Positions 17,309 to 25,196 of a stretch of DNA of 64,000 bases are shown in pieces. A model generated the notes under the pieces. The model was not told the origin of the DNA, did not search any database, and saw only the letters and a list, made by a program, of their open reading frames with translations. The translations under genes were made by a program, and so were the position numbers. This DNA comes from Winogradskya consettensis (GTDB lineage Bacteria > Actinomycetota > Actinomycetes > Mycobacteriales > Micromonosporaceae). The stretch spans positions 1-64,000 of the forward strand of contig NZ_BOQP01000017.1 of the NCBI RefSeq assembly GCF_018332715.1, read 5' to 3'. Position 1 is the stretch's first letter; the number at the start of each line of letters is the position of its first letter.

Positions 17309-17367
17309 AAACAGCGAATTGTCGGTGAATCGACGGGGTCGCGGAGGTTGACGGCGGGCAATATGTT

Positions 17368-18564
17368 GTGGCCGTGAAAATACGGTACGTGCTCCACAAC
17401 GCATACGGGGCCGGGGGCACGATCCGCACGGTCGTGAATCAGGCGAATGCGATGTGCGAGACGCACGAGGTCGAGGTTGTCAGCGTCTACCGGTCCCGGG
17501 AGGCGCCCGTTTTCGCGCTCGACCCCCGGGTGCGGCTCGTCACGCTGACCGACCTGCGGGAGGACGGGTCGCGGTGGACCGATCCGGCCGGGACGAATTC
17601 GCGGTTCTGGCGCAAGACGAGGCGGTTCCGGACCCCGCTGGCGCACCGGCACGACTTCCGTTATAAGCGCTGGGATCCGCTCGTCGACGCCGCCGTGATC
17701 CGGTATTTCCGGGCGCAGCGCGACGGGGTGCTCGTCACCACCCGGCCCGCGCTGAACATGTTGTCCGCGTGGTTCGCGCCGCGGAAGGTGGTGCGGGTCG
17801 GGCAGGACCATCTCAATCTGGGCAGCTACAAGCCGGGGCTGCGAGCGGCGATCCTGAAGGCGTATCCGCGGCTCGACGTGGTGGGTGTGCTGACGCGGGC
17901 CGACCTCGGGGAGTGGGAGGCGGCGCTGCCGGGCGTACGGATCGTGCGGGTGGCGAACGGCGTTCCGCCACGTCTCGGCGTACCCGACGGATCTGATCGG
18001 TCACCCACAGTGCTGGCAGCGGGGCGATTGAACGGGCAGAAGGGTTTTGACCTGCTGATCGAGGCCTTCGGGCAGGTGCACGCGGAGCATCCCGGGTGGC
18101 GGCTGGACATCTTCGGTGAGGGCAAGCTGCGGGCCAGGCTGACCGCGCAGATCGAGGAGGCCGGCCTGGCCGGGACCGTACGCCTGCGTGGCCTGACCCG
18201 GAACCTCGACGCCGAGCTGGACAAGGCCTCGGTCTTCGCACTGAGCTCGCGACGGGAGGGGCTGCCGATGGTGCTGCTCGAAGCGATGGCGGCCGGGCTG
18301 CCCGCGGTCGCGTTCGACTGCCCGACCGGGCCGCGCGAGGTCGTCGAGGACGGGGTCAACGGTCTGCTCGTGCCCGCGGAGGACGTCGAAGCCCTGGCCA
18401 CGGGGCTGTCCAAGCTGATCGGCGACGCCGCGCTGCGGGAGACGATGAGCCATGCCGCGGTGGCGACCGGCGGCCGTTACGCCATGCCGGAGATCGCCGC
18501 CCAGTGGGAGTCGATCTTCGTGGAGCTTGCGGGCACCCGGTACCCTCCGCCGCGACCGTCATAA
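17368..18564 (+). CDS. GT4-family glycosyltransferase
   Basis: The 398-aa glycosyltransferase has a GT-B fold. The N-terminal acceptor domain opens with VLHNAYGAGGTIRTV. The C-terminal nucleotide-sugar domain has LAAGRLNGQKGFDLLIEAF, LDIFGEGKLR, and the Ex7E segment SRREGLPMVLLEAMAAGLP. This architecture is usual for transfer of a sugar to a cell-wall or exopolysaccharide precursor. The GTG at 17368 is used, with a second GTG two codons later; an overlapping ATG at 17363 is in another frame and stops after four codons. The PBP gene follows 20 bp downstream, which fits a cell-envelope role. Confidence 0.85.
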   Translation: MAVKIRYVLHNAYGAGGTIRTVVNQANAMCETHEVEVVSVYRSREAPVFALDPRVRLVTLTDLREDGSRWTDPAGTNSRFWRKTRRFRTPLAHRHDFRYKRWDPLVDAAVIRYFRAQRDGVLVTTRPALNMLSAWFAPRKVVRVGQDHLNLGSYKPGLRAAILKAYPRLDVVGVLTRADLGEWEAALPGVRIVRVANGVPPRLGVPDGSDRSPTVLAAGRLNGQKGFDLLIEAFGQVHAEHPGWRLDIFGEGKLRARLTAQIEEAGLAGTVRLRGLTRNLDAELDKASVFALSSRREGLPMVLLEAMAAGLPAVAFDCPTGPREVVEDGVNGLLVPAEDVEALATGLSKLIGDAALRETMSHAAVATGGRYAMPEIAAQWESIFVELAGTRYPPPRPS

Positions 18565-18584
18565 CGTTCGATCCCGGGGAACCG

Positions 18585-20999
18585 ATGCGCCCACGCGAAC
18601 ACAATTTCTTTACCAATGCCGGAATGCTCACGATCTGTGGGCTGCTGTCGGGGGTCGTCGTGGCGGCGGCGGCCTTCCCGGCGGTGGCGATGTCCGGATT
18701 GGCGGCCAAGGCCGGCGGTGAGTCCTTCGCGGCCCTGCCCAGCGAGCTGAAGGAGACCGACGCACCGCAGTTCAGCCGGATGGTGGCGGCCGACGGGAAG
18801 ACCGAGATCGCCGTCTTCTACGACGAGTTCCGCAACGTCGTCCCGGTGAAGGACATCTCGCCGAACATGCTGAACGCGATCGTCTCGGCCGAGGACCACA
18901 AGTTCTACGACCACAACGGCGTCGACCTCAAGGGGGTCGCGCGGGCATTCGTCAGCAACAACAGCGACTCCAACGAGGGCCAGCAGGGTGCCTCCACGCT
19001 GACGATGCAGTACGTGCGGATGTCGCTGTCGTACTCGGCGCCGAACTGGCAGGCCGTCGTCGATGCCACGGCGGACACCCCGAAACGCAAGATCAACGAG
19101 ATCAAGTACGCGATGCAGGTCGAGAAGGAGATGTCGAAGGAGGAGATCCTGCAGGGCTACCTGAACAAGGCGCCCTTCGGCAACGGCGCGTACGGCGTCG
19201 CCGCCGCCGCGCAGGTCTACTTCCAGAAGAGCCCCAAGAACCTCACCGTCCCCGAGGCAGCGCTGCTCGCCGGGATGGTGAAGGCCACGGACGGCTTCGA
19301 CCCGACCGACCCCACCAAGTACCCGAAGGCCGTGGGCCGGCGTGACTGGGTCATGAAGAACATGCTCGACCTGCACTACATCACTCAGAAGCAGTACGAC
19401 GACGGCATCAAGACCAAGGTCCCGCACACGACGAAGCGCACCGGCAACGGCTGCGCCGCGACGAAGAACAACAGCTGGGGCTTCTTCTGCGACTACTTCT
19501 ACCGCTGGTGGATGAGCCGCGAGGAGTTCGGCAAGACGACGTACGACCGGGAACGGCGGCTCAAGACCGGCGGCTACACGATCCGGGCGACGATGGACGT
19601 CAAGGCGACGGCCGCCGCGAAGGACAACATCAAGGACATGATCGGCAACAAGGACCGGGACGCGCTGCTGCTCGCCGCGGTGGAGCCCGGCACCGGCCAG
19701 GTCAAGGCGCTCGCCGCCAACCGCAACTTCAAGCTCGACGACGGCAAGAACCCGCTCTCGTCGGACCCGAAGAAGAAGGCCGCGAAGGTCAAGTCCACGT
19801 ATCCGAACACCACCAACCCGCTGCTCAGCGGTGGCGGTGACATCAACGGCTATCAGGCCGGCTCGGTGTTCAAGATGTTCACCATGGTCGCGGCACTGGA
19901 GGCCGGCTACCCGCTGGCGTACCCCATCAACACCGAGTACCGCTACAAGTCGCCCACCTATCTCGACTCCGGCGCACCCGCCGAATGCAACGGGCACTAC
20001 TGCCCGGCGAACGCGTCGCAGAGCGAGAAGGGCCCGTACAACATGTGGACGGGCTTCGGCAGCTCGGTCAACACGTACTTCGTGCCCCTGGAGGAACGGG
20101 TCGGCGCGGAGAAGGTCGTGAAGATCGCCCAGAAGTTCGGCGTGAAGTTCCGCGAGCCCAACGACAACGAGCTGGCCACCAAGTACGCGCACGACTGGGG
20201 CTCGTTCACGCTGGGCGTCTCGGCGTCGACACCGCTCGACATGGCCAACGCCTACGCCACGCTGGCCGCCGACGGCATGTACTGCGAGCCGACGCCCATC
20301 CAGCAGATCACCGAGCACGACGGCACGAAGATCGACGTCGGCAAGAAACACTGCACCCGGGCCACCTCCGCCGACGTCGCCCGCGCGACCATCGACGCGG
20401 CCCGCTGCCCCGTCGGCGACCAGGCCCAGCTCGGCTCGTGCGGCGGCCACACCACCGCCGGCACCGCGCGCGGCGTCGTCAAGCACCCCATCTTCGGCAA
20501 GACCGGCACCACCGACGGCGACAAGACCGCGTCCCTGATCATCGGCACGAACTCGATGGTCGTCGCCGGCTACCTGGTCAACCCGGACTACCAGAACCAC
20601 CCCTACACGATGCGCCACGACGTCGTGAACCCCGCGGTCGAGGACACGCTGCGCGACATCATGAAGGGCAAGGACAAGGTCGAGTTCAAGAAACCCAAGG
20701 GCACGAAGATCTCCAAGGGCGAACAGGTCTCGATCCCGGGCGTGAAATGCACCAGCGTCGACGCGGCCAAGAGCCGGGTCGAGGACGCCGGCTTCACCGC
20801 CACGGTCGGCACCGAGGTCGCCTCCGACTGCCCCAAGGGCCAGGCCGCGGGCACGGAACCCTCGGGCCAGACCGTCAAGGGTGGCTTCGTCGCCATCCAG
20901 GTCAGCAGCGGTCCCGCCCCGAGCGGTGCCGGCCCCTCGGGGGCACCGGCCGGCCCGGGCGGCCCGGGCGGCACTCCTGGCGGCGGACCGGGCCGGTAG
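18585..20999 (+). CDS. Class A penicillin-binding protein (glycosyltransferase/transpeptidase)
   Basis: The 804-aa membrane-anchored peptidoglycan synthase has a short cytoplasmic N-terminus and one transmembrane segment (residues ~12-40). A GT51 domain follows with catalytic Glu103 in SAEDHKFYDHNGVD and QGASTLTMQYVR. The transpeptidase domain has Ser427-x-x-Lys (GSVFKM), SSVN near 493-496 and KTGT at 639-642. A single C-terminal PASTA domain (about 710-780) and a Gly/Pro/Ser tail end the protein. The ATG at 18585 (MRPREHNFF) is preferred over upstream in-frame codons because the membrane segment follows directly. It is probably co-transcribed with the GT4 gene. Confidence 0.95.
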   Translation: MRPREHNFFTNAGMLTICGLLSGVVVAAAAFPAVAMSGLAAKAGGESFAALPSELKETDAPQFSRMVAADGKTEIAVFYDEFRNVVPVKDISPNMLNAIVSAEDHKFYDHNGVDLKGVARAFVSNNSDSNEGQQGASTLTMQYVRMSLSYSAPNWQAVVDATADTPKRKINEIKYAMQVEKEMSKEEILQGYLNKAPFGNGAYGVAAAAQVYFQKSPKNLTVPEAALLAGMVKATDGFDPTDPTKYPKAVGRRDWVMKNMLDLHYITQKQYDDGIKTKVPHTTKRTGNGCAATKNNSWGFFCDYFYRWWMSREEFGKTTYDRERRLKTGGYTIRATMDVKATAAAKDNIKDMIGNKDRDALLLAAVEPGTGQVKALAANRNFKLDDGKNPLSSDPKKKAAKVKSTYPNTTNPLLSGGGDINGYQAGSVFKMFTMVAALEAGYPLAYPINTEYRYKSPTYLDSGAPAECNGHYCPANASQSEKGPYNMWTGFGSSVNTYFVPLEERVGAEKVVKIAQKFGVKFREPNDNELATKYAHDWGSFTLGVSASTPLDMANAYATLAADGMYCEPTPIQQITEHDGTKIDVGKKHCTRATSADVARATIDAARCPVGDQAQLGSCGGHTTAGTARGVVKHPIFGKTGTTDGDKTASLIIGTNSMVVAGYLVNPDYQNHPYTMRHDVVNPAVEDTLRDIMKGKDKVEFKKPKGTKISKGEQVSIPGVKCTSVDAAKSRVEDAGFTATVGTEVASDCPKGQAAGTEPSGQTVKGGFVAIQVSSGPAPSGAGPSGAPAGPGGPGGTPGGGPGR

Positions 21000-21019
21000 C
21001 ACCATCGCGCTGAACCCCA

Positions 21020-21049
21020 GGCGGCCGGAGCGTTCCCGCTCCGGCCGCC
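21020..21049. terminator. Strong bidirectional terminator
   Basis: A perfect 13-bp GC-rich stem (GGCGGCCGGAGCG / CGCTCCGGCCGCC) with a 4-nt TTCC loop lies between the convergent PBP (ends 20999) and MFS (ends 21058) genes. Confidence 0.85.
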
Positions 21050-21057
21050 GCTTCATG

Positions 21058-22263
21058 TCACAAGGCGGTCGCCGCGGCGGGGGCCGGGAGGTCGCGCAGG
21101 CCGCCGCTGAAGGTGGCAGCGATCGCGGAGCCGGCGACGGTCAGGGCGAAGAACAGGATCGCGGGCGCGCTCCCCCACCACGAGACGAGGACGCCGGACA
21201 GGATCGGCGCGGCGGCTGCGGCGGACATGGCTGCCAAGAGGATCACGCTGACCACCCGGCCCTGCAGGCGGTCCGGGGTGATCGCCGCCTGGTACCCGAA
21301 GAGGGCCGCGTTGCAGGCAGGGCCGAGAAAAACCGCCACGCCGAGCGGGATCGCCGCGGCGAGGCTCGTGGTCAGCAGGGCACTGGTCGCCAGGAGAGCC
21401 GCGGCGGCCCAGCAGATCAGGCGGATCAGGGCCGCCGTGGACAGCGCCCTTTGCAGGGCAGGGGCGGCGAGCGCGCCGAGCAGGCCGCCGGCCCCGAGGA
21501 TGGTCTCCGCGACGCCGATGACCGCCGGTGCGGTGCCGTGGCGTTGCAGGGTGACGATGACGGTGAACAGGATGCCCGTGATCGCGAAGTTCAGCGGCGC
21601 CGCGATGACCAGCACCGCACGCAGGAACGCGTTGCCGGCGACGAAGCGCAGCCCCTCGGCCATCGCGGTGGCGTGCCCCGCGGGCGGCTCGGTGCGCGGC
21701 TCCTGCAACGGCGTGCGGATCAGGGCCACGCCGAGCATCGAGGCCAGGTAGCTGACGGCGTTGCCGAGGAACGGGAGCGACTGCGCCGCGCTGAACAGCA
21801 AGCCACCCAGTGGCGGACCTGCCAGGGAGACGCCGTACGAGCGGGCCTCGTTGCGCGCGACCGCCGTCGTCAGCTGGTCCGCCGGGACGATGTTGCGCAG
21901 CGCGGCGTGCTCGGAGGTCGAGAACAGGGTGCCGCACGCCGCGTCGAGAACGGCCACGGCGATGATGGCGGTGAGGCTGACCCGCCCGGCGAGCAGCGTC
22001 ACACCGAGACCCGCATACCCGAGCAGGCGCACCGCGTCGCAGGTCAGCATGGCCCGGCGCCGGTTGACCCGGTCGGCCAGGACGCCGGAGGGCAACCGCA
22101 CCACGAGCCGGGTGAGCGCCGCGAGGGTGCCGACCAGACCCGCCTGCACCGGGGAGTGGGTGACCGCCAGCACGAGCAGCGGGATCGCGATGGTGGAGAC
22201 GGCACTGCCCAGGTCCGACAGGCACTGGCTGCCCCACAGCAGATTGAAGTCGCGGTTGCTCAC
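21058..22263 (-). CDS. MFS transporter
   Basis: The 401-aa integral membrane protein has about twelve hydrophobic segments. It begins at a GTG (VSNRDFNLLWGSQCLSD) that overlaps the stop of the upstream regulator gene. The first cytoplasmic loop carries the MFS signature GVLADRVNRRR. The family exports drugs or small metabolites by proton antiport (MFS_3/enterobactin-exporter-like topology). Coupling to an ArsR/HTH_20-type regulator suggests the regulator controls its own efflux pump. Longer upstream in-frame readings run antisense through the regulator and are not homologous. Confidence 0.9.
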   Translation of the reverse strand: MSNRDFNLLWGSQCLSDLGSAVSTIAIPLLVLAVTHSPVQAGLVGTLAALTRLVVRLPSGVLADRVNRRRAMLTCDAVRLLGYAGLGVTLLAGRVSLTAIIAVAVLDAACGTLFSTSEHAALRNIVPADQLTTAVARNEARSYGVSLAGPPLGGLLFSAAQSLPFLGNAVSYLASMLGVALIRTPLQEPRTEPPAGHATAMAEGLRFVAGNAFLRAVLVIAAPLNFAITGILFTVIVTLQRHGTAPAVIGVAETILGAGGLLGALAAPALQRALSTAALIRLICWAAAALLATSALLTTSLAAAIPLGVAVFLGPACNAALFGYQAAITPDRLQGRVVSVILLAAMSAAAAAPILSGVLVSWWGSAPAILFFALTVAGSAIAATFSGGLRDLPAPAAATAL

Positions 22264-22835
22264 TCCCCGGCCCGCCGCGGGAACGCGTGCATGATGACGA
22301 CCACGTTCTCGGCCTCCGGCTCCGGCTCCGCGGCGCGCTCCTCGACCGCCTTCGCGACATCGGACCAGAGCCCGCTCAGCCCCGCCGGCGTCGTACGCAG
22401 GATGAAGTCGCCCGAGGTGGCGGCCTTGCGCCAGGCCGCGCTCCACTCGAGCCTGGCGGCCTCGGCCCGGTAGCGCTCGATCGCCCGGTTCCACACCTCG
22501 TCGGCCGCCTCCCCCATGGCCCGGGCCGCTTCGGCATATCCCGGGGTCGCGTCGTCGGCGCCGGGATCCCAGGTCGTGCTCCGCGACCCGGCCCGCCACC
22601 AGCGCTCCCTGCCACGCGGGCCCTTGCCCAGATCGGGCGCCTCGACGACGAACCCGTAGCGGGCCAGGTGGCGCAGGTGGTGACTGGTCTGCCCGGAGTC
22701 GGTGCCGAGCCTGCGGGCCAGCCGGGCAGACGTGGCCGGGCCGTCGACGCGCAGCGAGCCGAGGATCTCGATACGCATGGGGTGGGCCATCGCGCGGAGA
22801 GTGTCCGCCCTGGACAGATGAAGCGGCGATTCCAT
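22260..22835 (-). CDS. ArsR/HTH_20-family transcriptional regulator
   Basis: The 191-aa product has an N-terminal winged helix (DTLRAMAHPMRIEILGSLRV ... ARRLGTDSGQTSHHLRHLARYGFV) and a C-terminal dimerisation/ligand region of about 110 residues. It lacks the CxC metal motif of classical ArsR, so a small organic ligand is more likely than a metal. The ATG at 22835 is preceded by an A/T-rich TTAAATAATC stretch rather than a ribosome binding site, so the message may be leaderless. It overlaps the MFS gene by 4 bp and is divergent from the TetR gene at 22999. Confidence 0.88.
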   Translation of the reverse strand: MESPLHLSRADTLRAMAHPMRIEILGSLRVDGPATSARLARRLGTDSGQTSHHLRHLARYGFVVEAPDLGKGPRGRERWWRAGSRSTTWDPGADDATPGYAEAARAMGEAADEVWNRAIERYRAEAARLEWSAAWRKAATSGDFILRTTPAGLSGLWSDVAKAVEERAAEPEPEAENVVVIMHAFPRRAGE

Positions 22836-22877
22836 TGATGCAGATTATTTAATGCATAGAACCTCTGCAACGACTCG

Positions 22878-22923
22878 GTTGTGTGCAATTAAGTTGTGTG
22901 CAACTAAGTTGTGCACAACTTAA
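22878..22923. promoter_or_regulatory. Direct-repeat/palindrome operator (TAAGTTGTGCACAACTTA)
   Basis: Three consecutive 15-bp units begin GTTGTGTGCAA, GTTGTGTGCAA and GTTGTGCACAA at 22878, 22893 and 22908. The last forms a perfect 18-bp palindrome at 22905-22922. The A/T-rich block stands out against GC-rich surroundings and lies 43-88 bp upstream of the HTH regulator start. It is a good candidate for that regulator's binding site. Confidence 0.7.
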
Positions 22924-22947
22924 AAGACGTGCGTGATGCCCGCCACT

Positions 22948-22976
22948 TGAACGACGTTCATGTTGAACAGCGTTCA
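22948..22976. promoter_or_regulatory. Double TetR-type operator (TGAAC-N3-GTTCA)
   Basis: Two 13-bp palindromes, TGAACGACGTTCA (22948-22960) and TGAACAGCGTTCA (22964-22976), are separated by 3 bp. The whole is embraced by a perfect outer inverted repeat ACTTGAACG / CGTTCAAGT (22945-22953, 22971-22979). It ends 20-23 bp before the TetR start codon, fitting autorepression. Confidence 0.8.
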
Positions 22977-22998
22977 AGTTGGTGCCAGACTCCTCCAC

Positions 22999-23607
22999 AT
23001 GCAACTCAGACGTGCGGATGTCGTGGCCGGGGCGCTGATCCTGCTCGATGCCGAGGGCCTCGATGCGCTGACGATGCGCAAGCTGGCCGCCCAGCTCGGC
23101 GTGCAGGCGGGCGGGCTCTACTGGCACTTCAAGAACAAGTCGGCGCTGCTCGGGGCGATGGCCGACGAGATCGTGGCGCCGCTTGCCGCCGAGCCTGCCC
23201 CCGGGTCGTGGGACGCGCAGCTGACCGAGTTCGGCCACCGTTACCGGCAGGCGTTGCTCTCGCATCGCGATGGCGCCCGGGTGGTGGCCGGGACGTATGT
23301 CACCGAGCCCAACACCGTGCGCGGCGGCGAGATGACCATGCGGATTCTGATCGAGGCCGGCTTCCCGGTCGAGCGGGCCGGCTGGGCGATCTTCGCTGCG
23401 GGCTACTACGTGCTCGGCCACTGCATCGAGGAGCAGGCCCAGCTCGCCGAGGGCGACTGGGCCGAGCGCGGGGCCGGGCTGCCCGACTCGGCGCTGAAAG
23501 AGGCCTTCGAGACGACGATCAGAGCCAGACCCGAGGAGCGCTTTGCGTACGGGATGGAGCTCATCCTCGACGGCATGCGCGCCCGGCTCGGGGAGGCCCG
23601 GCCGTGA
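22999..23607 (+). CDS. TetR/AcrR-family transcriptional regulator
   Basis: The 202-aa product has an N-terminal helix-turn-helix (ALTMRKLAAQLGVQAGGLYWHFKNKSALL), matching TetR-class repressors with the YWHFKNK recognition helix end, and a TetR_C-like C-terminal domain. The ATG at 22999 directly precedes the helix. Its stop overlaps the GTG of the siderophore-interacting protein gene, so it likely represses its own operon through the double palindrome upstream and is released by a ligand. Confidence 0.92.
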   Translation: MQLRRADVVAGALILLDAEGLDALTMRKLAAQLGVQAGGLYWHFKNKSALLGAMADEIVAPLAAEPAPGSWDAQLTEFGHRYRQALLSHRDGARVVAGTYVTEPNTVRGGEMTMRILIEAGFPVERAGWAIFAAGYYVLGHCIEEQAQLAEGDWAERGAGLPDSALKEAFETTIRARPEERFAYGMELILDGMRARLGEARP

Positions 23608-24407
23608 TCCCCAAGGTCAAGCGGCCGCAGCAGCGCCGGATGCTCGCCCTCGAGGTCCGCGACAACGTGCGGATCAGCCCCAGCTTCGCCCGCATCACAC
23701 TCGGCGGGCCCGCGCTCGACGGTTTCGAGCACACCGGGCGTGACCAGGCCGGGCGGTTGTTCTTCCCCCGCGAGGGCCAGCGCGAGCTGCGGCTGCCCAC
23801 GCTGCAGAACGACGGCTGGATCGCCGAGCTGCTGATCATGGCGAGGTCGCGCCGGCCGTGGGTGCGCACCTACACGATCCGCGACTACCGGGCCGGCGTG
23901 CAGGAGGTGGACATCGAGTTCGCTCTGCATGGCGACGCGGGGCCCGCCTCGGCGTGGGCGAGCCGCGCGAAGCCCGGTGATCCGGCCGGATTCTTCGACG
24001 AGGGCTACACGTATCTGCCGCCGGAGCCCGGGGGCCGGCAGGTGCTCGTGGGCGACGAGAGCGCGCTGCCCGCGATCCTGTCGATTCTCGAGGGCGCGCC
24101 GGAGAGTCTCGAGGCCGAGGTCTTCCTGGAGGTCCCCGAGTCCGGGGACATCAGGGAGGTCGAGTGCGCTCCGGGCGTACACCTGCATTGGTTTGCCAGG
24201 AACGGAGCCGCGACGGTCCCCGGTGAGCTCGCCCTCGACGGGGTCCGGAAGGCCGAGCTGCCGCAGGGCGCGTTCTACACCTGGGCCGCGGGCGAGGCGA
24301 AGCTCGCCACCGGCGTGCGCCGCCATCTCGTCGCCGATCGCGGCGTTCCCAGATCCGACATCGCGTTCATGGGCTACTGGCGGCACGGCCGCTCGAGCCC
24401 CGGCTGA
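23604..24407 (+). CDS. Siderophore-interacting FAD protein (ferric reductase)
   Basis: The 267-aa SIP-family protein has an N-terminal FAD-binding beta barrel containing RPWVRTYTIRDYR, where R-x-Y-T contacts FAD. It also has DPAGFFDEG, a LVGDESALPAI nucleotide site, and the C-terminal SIP domain ending FMGYWRHGR. The family reduces ferric siderophores with NAD(P)H inside the cell, releasing iron. The GTG start overlaps the TetR stop. Control by a TetR-type protein rather than an obvious iron box is notable. Confidence 0.92.
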   Translation: MIPKVKRPQQRRMLALEVRDNVRISPSFARITLGGPALDGFEHTGRDQAGRLFFPREGQRELRLPTLQNDGWIAELLIMARSRRPWVRTYTIRDYRAGVQEVDIEFALHGDAGPASAWASRAKPGDPAGFFDEGYTYLPPEPGGRQVLVGDESALPAILSILEGAPESLEAEVFLEVPESGDIREVECAPGVHLHWFARNGAATVPGELALDGVRKAELPQGAFYTWAAGEAKLATGVRRHLVADRGVPRSDIAFMGYWRHGRSSPG

Positions 24408-24469
24408 CCCATGCGCCTGTGGGCAGGTCAGAGCGTTTGAAAAGAGCCGGCAGCCAGGAGGAGAGCATC

Positions 24470-25084
24470 GTGACCAGAGTGCTGAGCACCGAGGCGGAGC
24501 TGCGCGAGATCGTGAAGACGCCGCTGAAGATGATCGCCGAGAAGGGCATCGACCACATCGACGAGCAGTCCCGGCGGTTCATCGAGGTGAGCCCGTTCTT
24601 CCTGCTCGCGACGGCGGCGCTGGACGGCACGTGCGACGTCTCGCCGCGGGGCGACCCGGCCGGCAGTGTCCTCGTTCTCGACGAGCACACCCTGGCGTTC
24701 GCCGACCGCAAGGGCAACCGGCGCCTCGACAGCTTCCGCAACATCCTCCAGCAGCCCCACGTGGGACTGCTGTTTCTCGTGCCCGGGTCGGGCGACACCC
24801 TGCGGGTCAACGGCAGTGCGCGGCTCGTCACCGGTGCGCCCTACCTGTCGCGCATGGCCGTGCAGGGTGCGGTTCCGGAGCTGGCGGTCGAGGTCCGCGT
24901 CGAGGAGTTGTTCCTGCACTGCAGCCGCGCCTTCTCCCGGTCATCACTTTGGGTGACCGACAGCTGGCCGAAGCGTGAGGACGTGCCGAGCGCCGGCAAG
25001 CTCGCGCGCAGCCAGAGCGGCATTCCCGTGCCGGCCCGGCTGATCGACGCGGCGCTACGCCGCGCCCCCGAAAATCTTTACTGA
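24470..25084 (+). CDS. Pyridoxamine 5'-phosphate oxidase-family (FMN) protein
   Basis: The 204-aa split-barrel flavoprotein is of the MSMEG_1061/PPOX type. Visible segments are FFLLATAALDGTCDVSPRGDP, LAFADRKGNRRLDSFRNI and VGLLFLVPGSGDTLRVNGSA, which form the FMN pocket. It starts at a GTG with AGGAGAG upstream, 62 bp after the SIP gene, so it may belong to the same TetR-controlled operon. Members typically bind FMN, F420 or heme; the substrate is unknown. Confidence 0.88.
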   Translation: MTRVLSTEAELREIVKTPLKMIAEKGIDHIDEQSRRFIEVSPFFLLATAALDGTCDVSPRGDPAGSVLVLDEHTLAFADRKGNRRLDSFRNILQQPHVGLLFLVPGSGDTLRVNGSARLVTGAPYLSRMAVQGAVPELAVEVRVEELFLHCSRAFSRSSLWVTDSWPKREDVPSAGKLARSQSGIPVPARLIDAALRRAPENLY

Positions 25085-25111
25085 GAGTAGCCGGGGTCTC
25101 AGTCCGGTTCA

Positions 25112-25139
25112 CTTGATTCGTCAAGCATCCTGCCGACAG
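25112..25139 (+). promoter_or_regulatory. Possible FliA-type promoter upstream of the chemoreceptor
   Basis: CTTGAT (25112-25117), a 14-bp gap and GCCGACAG (25132-25139) loosely resemble motility-sigma promoters (a -10 of GCCGATAA type). The site is 57 bp before the chemoreceptor start. The -10 half is a fair match; the -35 half is weak. Confidence 0.3.
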
Positions 25140-25196
25140 TCCAGTCGGTAGCGGCGCGGTTGCGGATTCCGGGCCCGGTGACTGAGGGGCAAAACC

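Noticed and set aside
18477..21056. An 859-codon minus-strand open frame
   Set aside because: It is antisense to the class A PBP, which has all catalytic motifs on the plus strand. The open frame is a high-GC artefact.
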